From an uncultured Clostridia bacterium (lineage in GTDB: Bacteria > Bacillota > Clostridia > TANB77 > CAG-465): a DNA stretch of 35,245 nt. Below, piece by piece: positions 7,662 to 15,005 of this stretch. A program made the translations under genes and the position numbers. The stretch covers positions 1-35,245 of the forward strand of contig CANRAK010000001.1 of the NCBI GenBank assembly GCA_947628575.1, in the 5' to 3' direction. Under the pieces are notes generated by a model. That model was not told where the DNA came from. It was given only the letters and a program-made list of their open reading frames with translations, and made no database searches. Numbering within the stretch: the first letter of the stretch is position 1; the number at the start of each line of letters is the position of its first letter.

Positions 7662-8462
7662 CTAAAAGTTTAATTTGTTTATTATATCTGGTCCAATTAG
7701 CACTATTTGATATGTTATAAGGACTAGTATTATACCTAGTAATGCACTATATATCATATTAATAGTCTTAGCTTTAGTGTTTGATACTTTCATTCCAAAT
7801 ATCATAAAGCTTAATATTCCACATATTGTTGCAACTAAGAAACTTTTAGTTATAATAATTGCATAAGTAGAAAGTCCAAATGATAATGCAATGTTTAAGC
7901 TAGGACCTGTATGTGCATAATTTTCTCCTCTTCCAAAAAAGCCTTTCAAAATAACTATAAATATTGCTATCATAAATATAATAGTAAATAGTATATGTGA
8001 ATTTGATGCAAATATTGACGAGATTATAGCAGTAGTAGCATTTTTAAGCTTGTCCGCATATAGGAAGTATGCTACAACAACAGATATAGTAGATGAAATT
8101 AATACTCCACCTGCAGCTATATCTTTTGCTGCTTTTGCTCTATCATCGTATTTATCTGTAACAATGTCTACTATATATTCAGCAACCGAATTCATCATTT
8201 CAGAAAATATAACAAATCCTATTGTTAAACATAAGCATACAAATTCAACTTTACTAAATCCTAATACGATAGCTCCTAGTAGCACACAGATTGCTACTAA
8301 ATAGTCTATTCTTAAATTTCTCTCAGTTTTAAATGCTCTAATAACACCATCAATAGAATGACCCATTGCAGTAAAAAAGTTTTTGTTTTTTACATCCTTT
8401 AATTTTTCTAAGTTTTCTTCTCTCTTTTCTTCTTTTTTTTGTTGGTCAACACTATTCTTCAA
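7662..8462 (-). CDS. dgkA: Undecaprenol/diacylglycerol kinase fused to a degenerate PAP2-like domain
   Basis: Residues about 30-135 (numbered here from the upstream TTG at 8471; subtract three for the start chosen here) form a DgkA/UdpK domain: a GVIRAFKTERNLRID segment, a catalytic-type glutamate in FSEMMNS (Glu91) and DDRAKAAKDIAAGGV. Gram-positive members phosphorylate undecaprenol for cell wall lipid recycling. A C-terminal half with about four more membrane helices follows. It aligns by position with the PAP2 phosphatase domain found fused to some clostridial DgkA proteins, but where PSGH is expected it has AHTGPSLNIA, and no SR-H-D motif is seen, so the phosphatase is probably inactive. 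The TTG at 8462 has AGGAG at a 9-base gap, while the TTG at 8471 touches the ribosome site. The gene overlaps ybeY by 11 bases. Confidence 0.85.
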   Translation of the reverse strand: MKNSVDQQKKEEKREENLEKLKDVKNKNFFTAMGHSIDGVIRAFKTERNLRIDYLVAICVLLGAIVLGFSKVEFVCLCLTIGFVIFSEMMNSVAEYIVDIVTDKYDDRAKAAKDIAAGGVLISSTISVVVAYFLYADKLKNATTAIISSIFASNSHILFTIIFMIAIFIVILKGFFGRGENYAHTGPSLNIALSFGLSTYAIIITKSFLVATICGILSFMIFGMKVSNTKAKTINMIYSALLGIILVLITYQIVLIGPDIINKLNF

Positions 8463-8964
8463 TTTTACCAACTCCTATTTTCTTTAAAATTTTTTCCTCT
8501 AGAGCTCTCATTTCTACTTTTTCTTCTAGTATTTCATGATCATAGCCTAATAAATGACAAACTCCATGTGTAATCATATATAACATTTCTCTTAGTATAC
8601 CTGTATTATACTCTAGTGCATGTTCTTTTAATACATCTATACAAATTATTATATCTCCAAGCTCTATTTCTTTCATCTTTTTGCTTTCTTCAGTATTTGA
8701 AAAACAATTTATTTCTTCTCTTGAAAATATAGGGAAAGATAATACATCTGTTGCTTTATCTATATTTCTATATTCCTTATTTATCTTTTGTATAGTTTCT
8801 TTATCTACTGCGTTTATTGAAATAGAAACATTTTCATTATCTATATTTTTTTCTTCTAAAGCTGTCTCTACAATAACGTTAATGTCTTGAGTTATATTTT
8901 TATCACATTCATCTTGAATACATTTTACTAGATTTTCATCTAGGTCTATATTTATTCTGTTCAT
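8452..8964 (-). CDS. ybeY: Endoribonuclease YbeY
   Basis: This metal-dependent RNase takes part in 16S rRNA 3'-end maturation and ribosome quality control. The 170-residue protein carries the zinc motif HGVCHLLGYDH with His133, His137 and His143, and the conserved DVLSFP segment. Cysteine replaces the usual leucine before the second histidine. It starts one base after the yqfD stop codon and its end overlaps dgkA, the standard Firmicutes arrangement except that phoH, normally upstream, is missing. Confidence 0.93.
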   Translation of the reverse strand: MNRINIDLDENLVKCIQDECDKNITQDINVIVETALEEKNIDNENVSISINAVDKETIQKINKEYRNIDKATDVLSFPIFSREEINCFSNTEESKKMKEIELGDIIICIDVLKEHALEYNTGILREMLYMITHGVCHLLGYDHEILEEKVEMRALEEKILKKIGVGKIEE

Positions 8965-8965
8965 T

Positions 8966-10150
8966 TTATACCCTTTCTCTAAAATATCCTACTTCTTCTC
9001 TTACATCAAAAACTACCCTTACATTAATTTTTTCTTCATCTTCACTATCTATTATAATTTCTTTGTTTATAATTTGTGGATTTCTTAAATTAGGTAGAAT
9101 TTCTGTTTCCATATAATTTTGTGCATCACTGTCTATACTAGTCATTATATTTTCACGTGTTCTTTTAACAGTTTTTAAATTGTATATTCTAAATTTATAT
9201 GTAGAAAAAGCTATCTTATTTCCAAATAATTTAAATTCATTGCTATTTTTAATTATATCATACTTTAATGATTTATCCAAATAGTTTATATAATTTTCCT
9301 TATCATTTATATCAATTCCTATACTATATTTATTCTCACCGGTATATTCTTTCTCTTCAATTGTATAATTATATACACTCTTATATTCGTACTGTGTCTT
9401 TAATATTATTTGACCTTTTGCTGTAACATCCTTTGTATCTAAAAAATCGCTATAAATCTTTCCTTCAATTAAAATTCTACCTTCCTCAACATAGTCGCCT
9501 GCTTTAAGTATAGGTGTTCCATTTTCTACTACTATTTTATCTATTGTACCACTTTTATCTGATATTATATCTCCTATAGAATCTTCATTTATAGCGGTAT
9601 CTGGTAGTTTTGTTTTTTCAACAATCTTTACATTAGCCTTTGTTCCTTCTATATCTATTCCAGCCCATGCTATATCTGGAAGCTCAACTCTTAGTGAATT
9701 AATAACTTTCTTTGTTTTAATTCCCACCTTATTTTTCCCTATATAAATTCCTGATTCTTTTAGAGCATTATATATCTTTTCAGTAGATATATATGAATTT
9801 CCAGATATTTCTATATCCCATATAAACGTTGTTGAAAATATACTTAAACAAATAAATAAAATAAGTAAAATAAAGGCAATAGCTCTTTTTCTATATTTAA
9901 AAATCTCAAAGTATAAACCTCTTTTAGATATTATTTTTACTTTACATTTCGTTTTTCTTGCAATGCTTTTTAATTTTTTAAAATCTTTTATAGCTATAGT
10001 AAACCTAACTATTCCACTTACAATATTTTTTATATTCCATATTTTTATATTATTTATTCTACACAAGTTAATAAATCGCTCTGTAAAAAATCCTTGTATC
10101 TCTACTTCTACTATACCTTTTATTCTTTTAATTCCATCTTCTAATTCCAT
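8966..10150 (-). CDS. yqfD: Sporulation protein YqfD
   Basis: The 394-residue length matches B. subtilis YqfD. The N-terminal segment has the family pattern GFFTERFINLC and a lysine-rich KKLKSIARKTKCKVKI part, followed by a transmembrane helix (about 91-112) and a long extracytoplasmic region of beta-rich repeats. In Bacillus yqfD is a sporulation gene needed at the forespore engulfment or late stages; its biochemical role is not settled. AGGAG is four bases from the ATG. It follows yqfC by 7 bases and precedes ybeY by one base. Confidence 0.92.
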   Translation of the reverse strand: MELEDGIKRIKGIVEVEIQGFFTERFINLCRINNIKIWNIKNIVSGIVRFTIAIKDFKKLKSIARKTKCKVKIISKRGLYFEIFKYRKRAIAFILLILFICLSIFSTTFIWDIEISGNSYISTEKIYNALKESGIYIGKNKVGIKTKKVINSLRVELPDIAWAGIDIEGTKANVKIVEKTKLPDTAINEDSIGDIISDKSGTIDKIVVENGTPILKAGDYVEEGRILIEGKIYSDFLDTKDVTAKGQIILKTQYEYKSVYNYTIEEKEYTGENKYSIGIDINDKENYINYLDKSLKYDIIKNSNEFKLFGNKIAFSTYKFRIYNLKTVKRTRENIMTSIDSDAQNYMETEILPNLRNPQIINKEIIIDSEDEEKINVRVVFDVREEVGYFRERV

Positions 10151-10157
10151 ATATCTC

Positions 10158-10487
10158 CTATCTTTTTATATATCCAATATTACTTATCTGTCCAGATATT
10201 AGTAGTTCTGTATCACTAATATCATTTATATTTAAATCTTTACCATCTAAAATAATGTATATGTTATTGGTCTGAATTTTAATATAGTTATCATAATAAT
10301 CTACTATATTATTGTATCCTTCAACTAATAGCTCTTTATTCTCAATCATAGTTATCTTAGTATAGTCATATACTAACTCATCTGGAAGATTTAATTTTTC
10401 TAAAAACTTCTCTTTAGCAACAGATATCTTGCTTTTAAAATTTATCTTTTTTAAAAATTTCTTTCCTTCTTTACTTCTATTACTCAA
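10158..10487 (-). CDS. yqfC: Sporulation protein YqfC
   Basis: The 109-residue protein has the YqfC pattern LPDELVYDYTKITMIENKEL followed by a short beta-rich part ending in LLISGQISNIGY. YqfC and YqfD are encoded together in nearly all spore formers and are mother-cell proteins in Bacillus. The start is TTG at 10487, with GGAGTG seven bases upstream. It is the first gene of the yqfC-yqfD-ybeY-dgkA-cdd cluster. Confidence 0.88.
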   Translation of the reverse strand: MSNRSKEGKKFLKKINFKSKISVAKEKFLEKLNLPDELVYDYTKITMIENKELLVEGYNNIVDYYDNYIKIQTNNIYIILDGKDLNINDISDTELLISGQISNIGYIKR

Positions 10488-10506
10488 AAATTATCACTCC
10501 CATTAA

Positions 10507-10535
10507 ATTATATTTTTATATATTACATTTTATTC
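10507..10535 (-). promoter_or_regulatory. Candidate sigma-E-type promoter of yqfC
   Basis: On the minus strand GAATAAA (10529-10535), a 14-base spacer and AATATAAT (10507-10514), against the sigma-E pattern GMATATT-14-CATACAAT. No good sigma-A -35 is present. The region is very AT-rich, so chance similarity is possible. Confidence 0.35.
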
Positions 10536-10583
10536 TACATATAAATAATTATGTTATTTAGTAATAGCTTTTTGCTTTAAATA

Positions 10584-10612
10584 TTGACAAATACAAATTT
10601 TTGTAGTAGTAT
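10584..10612 (+). promoter_or_regulatory. Promoter of the LytTR regulator with a palindrome in the spacer
   Basis: TTGACA (10584-10589), 17 bases, TAGTAT (10607-10612). The spacer holds TACAAATTTTTGTA (10592-10605), a perfect inverted repeat with a two-base centre, which is a candidate operator. The transcript leader would be only about 18 bases. Confidence 0.75.
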
Positions 10613-10636
10613 TTACTTATTGACTTGGAGGAAATT

Positions 10637-11311
10637 ATGATTAAAATTGCACTTTGTGACGATAATCTAGAATCTATTGTAACTTTGCAAAAAATGTTAG
10701 AGTCTGAAATAATTGAGCAAAAACTTGAAGCTGAGATATGCTTAGTTACAGATAAACAAGAAGAAATTGAAAAAAACATAATTAATAATAGCATAGATAT
10801 ACTAATACTAGATGTTGAATTTAAAAATGGCGATTTAAATGGTATTGAATTTGCTAAAAAACTTAGGAAATATAACAAAGAATTTTATCTTATATTTTTA
10901 TCTGCACACCAAAGATTTTTATATCCTGCACTAGTAACAAAGATTTTTGATTATATAGTAAAGCCAGCAAATAAAGATACAATACACGACTTGGTTTATA
11001 GGATAAAAGATGAATTTAGTTCTAATACTAGCCTATTTGTACAAATTAATAAGTGGCAATCTATTAAAGCTAGTGAGATAATATATATGGAAAAAAGCAT
11101 AAATAGAACAATTATTACTACAACTAGTGGAAAAATATCTTGTACTAAAACATTAGATAAAATGCAAGACTGTCTGCCAGATAACTTTGTAAGATGCCAT
11201 CGTTCATTTATTATTAATAAAAATAAAATTATATCTATAGATAAAAAAGAGAAAGAAGTAATTTTAGAAAATAATCTTTCTTGTCCAATAAATAACAAGT
11301 TTGAAACATAA
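10637..11311 (+). CDS. LytTR-family response regulator (AgrA/VirR type), orphan
   Basis: The 224-residue protein has a receiver domain (1-118) with the acidic pair Asp8/Asp9, phosphoacceptor Asp59 (ILILDVEF) and Lys109 (YIVKP), then a LytTR DNA-binding domain (about 132-224) with the typical NFVRCHRSFIINKNKI segment. Such proteins regulate exported or surface factors in response to a membrane histidine kinase. No kinase gene is adjacent. The ATG at 10637 has GGAGG five bases upstream; an in-frame TTG at 10625 overlaps the ribosome site and is not used. It stands alone, divergent from yqfC and convergent with the gene at 11356. Confidence 0.92.
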   Translation: MIKIALCDDNLESIVTLQKMLESEIIEQKLEAEICLVTDKQEEIEKNIINNSIDILILDVEFKNGDLNGIEFAKKLRKYNKEFYLIFLSAHQRFLYPALVTKIFDYIVKPANKDTIHDLVYRIKDEFSSNTSLFVQINKWQSIKASEIIYMEKSINRTIITTTSGKISCTKTLDKMQDCLPDNFVRCHRSFIINKNKIISIDKKEKEVILENNLSCPINNKFET

Positions 11312-11349
11312 AAAAATACGCTACATTAAAAAATGTAACGTATTTTTTT
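11311..11349. terminator. Bidirectional terminator between the convergent genes
   Basis: AAAAAATACGCTACATT and AATGTAACGTATTTTTTT pair with one mismatch around a short A loop. T-runs occur on both strands, so it can serve the LytTR gene (+) and the gene at 11356 (-). Confidence 0.88.
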
Positions 11350-11355
11350 CTTTTA

Positions 11356-12966
11356 TTATTTTTCAACAACTAATTTTCCATCAAATGTATATAATCCATT
11401 AGTTAGTTCAACTATATTTACAGTTTCATCTCTATTTACATAGTCTGCTGATTGATATGTAAATGTTTGTTTTCCTGTTTCTATGCTATACACTGCAACG
11501 TTTCCTTCGTTTTCAATTGCAGCATATTTTTCTGCATAAAATGCTTTCTTACCAGTAGCTTTTTCTACAATTACTTTTCCATCATTGTTAACTACAGATA
11601 CTGTATTATCTACATTATTCTCAATTACTAGATACTCTTTATTTGCTGTAATTTCATCTGCATCAGTAAGTTGAATTTCTTTCTTATTTCCTAGTAATAA
11701 TGTTCTTGTAGCTACTCCTTGTGAATCATATTTAGTAAGGATTAAACCTGCTCCTTTTTGTGTATAATCACTTATATTATCTATAACTTTATGACCTTTA
11801 AAATCATAAGCTTCTAATTTATTACTAGAAGTTATAGGAGTTAGCATTAGGTATTGTAATTTATCTATACTATTTCCTGTATATTCATATCCTTCAACTT
11901 TTGTTTCCTTCTTATTTTCATTAATTATCTTTACGCTATCTTCTTCATTTACTATGAAGTATATATTATCATCTATGTCTTTAACAGGAATTATTCTTGA
12001 AGTACTTTCTAATACTTTCTTAAAGTTTGTATCATATACTGTATATTGATATTCTCTTGTTCCAGATGTAGCATTTCTTTGCTCTATAACAACGTATTTT
12101 TTAAAGTATACTCTTGCATCAGAAGTATAATCTTGTGAAACGTCTATTTCTTCTTTTAATTTTAATTTGTTATCATAGAAAGATATTTTTCCATCAGTTT
12201 TTAATACATTATATGAGAAGTTAACATCTTGAATATCTTTAAATAGCTCTTCTCCTGTTACTAAATCAAAATATCTTCTAACATTATCTACAGATATGTA
12301 TATTACACTATCATAATCACTGTTAAATTTATTAGAATATGATATGCTATGTAGCGCACTATCTGTATCCATTAATACTTTTCCTGTTTCACTTATAAAA
12401 TAATATTTATTATCTTTTTGACATTCAAATATTACTTCAGTTGCTTCTTGTACAGTAGTTATAGATATATAACTATATTCTGGTTCTATTATTGTTTTAC
12501 CTTTATAGTCTATAACACCGTAGTTTCCATCTTTTTCTACTTTATAATACTTACCACCAATTACTTGTATTATACTACTATATTCTCCAAATTTTACTAC
12601 TTGTTTGTTACTCTTATTTATTAATGCCATTGGGTTTGGTCCTGAACCATCTTCGTTAGCTTTAGATACACATGTAACATCATAGTAGAAATCATTCATT
12701 GATGTATATCCTTCATAAGTTTTTACATTACCGTCTAAATCAACAAATGTATATGTATTATCTTTTACATTTACCATTTTTTGGTATCCAATTAATCCTT
12801 CTTCATTCTTATTAGTTTTCATACAAGCTTTAATTAGTACAACTAATACGATAGCGACTACTATTAATATAGCTAAACGTACTATTGGTCTTCTTAAAAT
12901 ATCACCTATTTTTATATTGGCTTTTTTAGTTGTTGCTCTACTTTTTTGATTTGTTATTTCGCTCAT
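11356..12966 (-). CDS. Membrane-anchored protein with WG-repeat-like/propeller-like ectodomain
   Basis: The 536-residue protein has a basic N-terminal cytoplasmic part, one membrane helix (about 29-46) and a large extracytoplasmic region made of repeated short beta segments. One unit, GNYGVIDYKGKTIIEPEY, is a good match to WG/KWG repeats; other units (GKVLMDTD, GEELFKD, GHKVIDN, GKVIVEK, GKLVVEK) look like weaker copies, which suggests a beta-propeller or similar repeat fold. No catalytic motif is seen. The ATG has GAGGT five bases upstream. It has its own promoter and shares a terminator with the LytTR gene. A role in the envelope is likely; nothing more can be said. Confidence 0.7.
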   Translation of the reverse strand: MSEITNQKSRATTKKANIKIGDILRRPIVRLAILIVVAIVLVVLIKACMKTNKNEEGLIGYQKMVNVKDNTYTFVDLDGNVKTYEGYTSMNDFYYDVTCVSKANEDGSGPNPMALINKSNKQVVKFGEYSSIIQVIGGKYYKVEKDGNYGVIDYKGKTIIEPEYSYISITTVQEATEVIFECQKDNKYYFISETGKVLMDTDSALHSISYSNKFNSDYDSVIYISVDNVRRYFDLVTGEELFKDIQDVNFSYNVLKTDGKISFYDNKLKLKEEIDVSQDYTSDARVYFKKYVVIEQRNATSGTREYQYTVYDTNFKKVLESTSRIIPVKDIDDNIYFIVNEEDSVKIINENKKETKVEGYEYTGNSIDKLQYLMLTPITSSNKLEAYDFKGHKVIDNISDYTQKGAGLILTKYDSQGVATRTLLLGNKKEIQLTDADEITANKEYLVIENNVDNTVSVVNNDGKVIVEKATGKKAFYAEKYAAIENEGNVAVYSIETGKQTFTYQSADYVNRDETVNIVELTNGLYTFDGKLVVEK

Positions 12967-13003
12967 TTTATACCTCTTTTCTTTTAAACCAAATTATATG
13001 TAT

Positions 13004-13032
13004 ATCGTACACTATTTTATATTTTTTGTCAA
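13004..13032 (-). promoter_or_regulatory. Promoter of the WG-repeat-like protein gene
   Basis: TTGACA (13027-13032), 17 bases, TACGAT (13004-13009) on the minus strand. Confidence 0.6.
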
Positions 13033-13054
13033 TATTTTCCATATATTCACACAA

Positions 13055-13684
13055 TTATATTTTTATCTTTTTTCCGCCGTTATTTTCATATATAAGATAT
13101 AGATTTTCTTTGCTAAAATTATCCTTAAATTCAAATCTAATATTACCATTATTGATTTCGTTTTCTACTAAGCTATTTAGTTTTAATGAATTATTACCTA
13201 CTGTATATTTAGGATAGTATATTTCATTATTTAAGGAATCATATATATAAAAATTATATAAAGATAATTTAACATCCGCCTTATTCACTATTATGTCCAT
13301 ATTAACGTCACATATATTTCCATCTATTATTTTATTATTTACTTTTAAATTTACTTTATCCTCTATCTCTATACTTTTGCCTAATTTATATTCGTTATAA
13401 TTATCTAATTCATATTTATAACTATTATTAATATTATTACCATTTTTTAAATTCATATTAAAAAATTCAATATTTACTAATGTAGAAACGCTTATAGCTA
13501 CAACTATAACAATTGTTGATATAACTGCTACCTCTTTTTTCTTTACATTTTGTTTATCTTTTAAAAGTAGCATAATGAAAACTATACAAAATAGCGCACC
13601 TATAAACGTTATAGCTATTCCAAACAATGGTATAAATGAAAATATAAATGAAATTATTGCTAATATTAGCGTTAATAAACTCAT
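13055..13684 (-). CDS. Membrane protein with DUF4352-like ectodomain
   Basis: The 209-residue protein starts with two hydrophobic segments (about 3-41) and a third (about 51-69), then an extracytoplasmic domain of about 130 residues. That domain has the pattern of telokin-like/DUF4352 proteins: a phrase like KLGKSIEIEDKVNLKVNN, then alternating strands and a phrase about NSLVENEINNGNIRFEF. The family is a guess. AGGAGG is four to five bases from the ATG. It lies 12 bases downstream of the 103-residue gene and is probably co-transcribed with it. Confidence 0.6.
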   Translation of the reverse strand: MSLLTLILAIISFIFSFIPLFGIAITFIGALFCIVFIMLLLKDKQNVKKKEVAVISTIVIVVAISVSTLVNIEFFNMNLKNGNNINNSYKYELDNYNEYKLGKSIEIEDKVNLKVNNKIIDGNICDVNMDIIVNKADVKLSLYNFYIYDSLNNEIYYPKYTVGNNSLKLNSLVENEINNGNIRFEFKDNFSKENLYLIYENNGGKKIKI

Positions 13685-13696
13685 AATATCCTCCTA

Positions 13697-14008
13697 TTAT
13701 ATTTTATAATCATCAAAAATTGTACTATTATCTAGCATCCATTCTATTTGTTCCTTAGCTGTATATGTGCTAGTATATAATACATCTAAGATTTGATCTA
13801 CTTCTTTTTGAAATAATCTTTTATAATTATCTCTTACATGTATTATATAATCATACATGTACCACTTCTTATCTAACTTTACTTTCTTATACTTAAGCAT
13901 CTTCTTAAAGTGCTTTTTATAACATTCAATTAAAATTTGTTTGGCTTCTTCATATTGCTTTTTACTAGTTTGCCTCTTTATCTTTTTTTCTAACTTAATA
14001 CTATTCAT
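13697..14008 (-). CDS. Uncharacterised basic protein, 103 residues
   Basis: I do not recognise it. It is rich in Lys, Tyr and Ile, predicted helical, with no membrane segment or signal peptide: KKIKRQTSKKQYEEAKQILI, a KMLKYKKVKLDKKWYMYDYI stretch, and an acidic end. The ribosome site is weak (AGTGG). A good promoter lies 16-44 bases upstream and an adjacent membrane-protein gene follows in the same direction, which supports it being a real gene. Confidence 0.6.
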   Translation of the reverse strand: MNSIKLEKKIKRQTSKKQYEEAKQILIECYKKHFKKMLKYKKVKLDKKWYMYDYIIHVRDNYKRLFQKEVDQILDVLYTSTYTAKEQIEWMLDNSTIFDDYKI

Positions 14009-14023
14009 ACAACCACTAAGAAA

Positions 14024-14052
14024 ACTATATCATAAAAAGTAAACTTAGACAA
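14024..14052 (-). promoter_or_regulatory. Promoter of the two-gene unit 14008-13055
   Basis: TTGTCT (14047-14052), 17 bases, TATAGT (14024-14029) on the minus strand. It begins right beside the secF terminator. Confidence 0.6.
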
Positions 14053-14053
14053 G

Positions 14054-14083
14054 AAAAAATACTCCATTTTCATGAAGTATTTT
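14054..14083 (-). terminator. Terminator after secF
   Basis: AAAATACT (14056-14063) pairs with AGTATTTT (14076-14083), with a T-run on the minus strand. It lies 19 bases past the secF stop and overlaps the promoter of the next unit. Confidence 0.75.
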
Positions 14084-14101
14084 AACTATATTTTATATTG
14101 T

Positions 14102-15004
14102 TTATGCTTTCTTAATTTTTTTAACTAAGTTATCTAATGAATACCATAGATTTGATGCAACAAATATTGAAGAGAAAGCTCCTTCTATTATACCAATGCT
14201 AAGTGGTATTGCAAATTCTTTTAATGTTTCTTGGTCATTTATAATTGCAAATATAAGTACTGTACCAATAGCAGTTAAAGTTGTAAGAGAAGTAACTATT
14301 GTTCTCTTTAGTGTTTGGTTAACACTATTATTTATTACTTCAGCAGTATTATTAGATTTTGTAACTAATCTTTTATTTTCTCTTATTCTATCATAAATTA
14401 TAATTGTAGCATTAATTGAGTAACCAATTATTGTTAATATAACTGCAACAAATGTTGAGTTGATTGGGAACTTAAATACGCCATATACAGCAAATAAGAA
14501 TGAAACATCACACATTAATGTTGCTACTGCTGAAAAAGCTGCTGTATAACCTAAAGTTCTAAATCTAATAGCAATATATACTAGTAATAATACTATTGAT
14601 ACTACTACAGCAATAATTGCTGAATTTAATAAGTCTTTACCATAAGAAGCCTGTACATTTTTACTTGTTGCCTCTCCCATATTAGTGTATTTTTGTCCTA
14701 ATGCAGTTATTACTTCATCTGCTGTTTCTTCAGATATTATTTGAGTTGTAATAGATACTGCATTATTTCCACCACTTGTTGTTTGTACTTCAGGTGTTTG
14801 ACCTGTTACTTGTGAAACAATATCATTTATATCACTAACTGAATATTCTTCATTTAGTTCTACTTGTATTCTTGTACCACCTTTAAAGTCTATATCAAAC
14901 TTATATCCAGATACAAATCCATATATTATTCCTGCTAAGATTATTACTAAAAAGGCAATTAAAATAACATTTTTATTTTTTACGTAATCAAAATTAAACT
15001 TCAT
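14102..15004 (-). CDS. secF: Protein translocase subunit SecF
   Basis: With SecD it forms a proton-driven membrane complex that helps pull proteins out through SecYEG. The 300-residue protein has the N-terminal helix, the conserved FDIDFKGGT motif (36-44), an ectodomain, and five C-terminal helices including IGYSINATIIIYDRIREN, the SecF counterpart of the SecD D5 motif. It starts one base after secD, and its AGGAGG lies within the end of secD, so translation is coupled. Confidence 0.95.
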   Translation of the reverse strand: MKFNFDYVKNKNVILIAFLVIILAGIIYGFVSGYKFDIDFKGGTRIQVELNEEYSVSDINDIVSQVTGQTPEVQTTSGGNNAVSITTQIISEETADEVITALGQKYTNMGEATSKNVQASYGKDLLNSAIIAVVVSIVLLLVYIAIRFRTLGYTAAFSAVATLMCDVSFLFAVYGVFKFPINSTFVAVILTIIGYSINATIIIYDRIRENKRLVTKSNNTAEVINNSVNQTLKRTIVTSLTTLTAIGTVLIFAIINDQETLKEFAIPLSIGIIEGAFSSIFVASNLWYSLDNLVKKIKKA

Positions 15005-15005
15005 G

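Noticed and set aside
10625..10636. Upstream TTG start for the LytTR regulator
   Set aside because: It overlaps the GGAGG ribosome site that serves the ATG at 10637.
10558..10878. A 106-codon minus-strand frame overlapping the LytTR gene start
   Set aside because: It covers the LytTR promoter and the start of a well-supported gene, and its hydrophobic Ser-rich translation is typical of an antisense frame.
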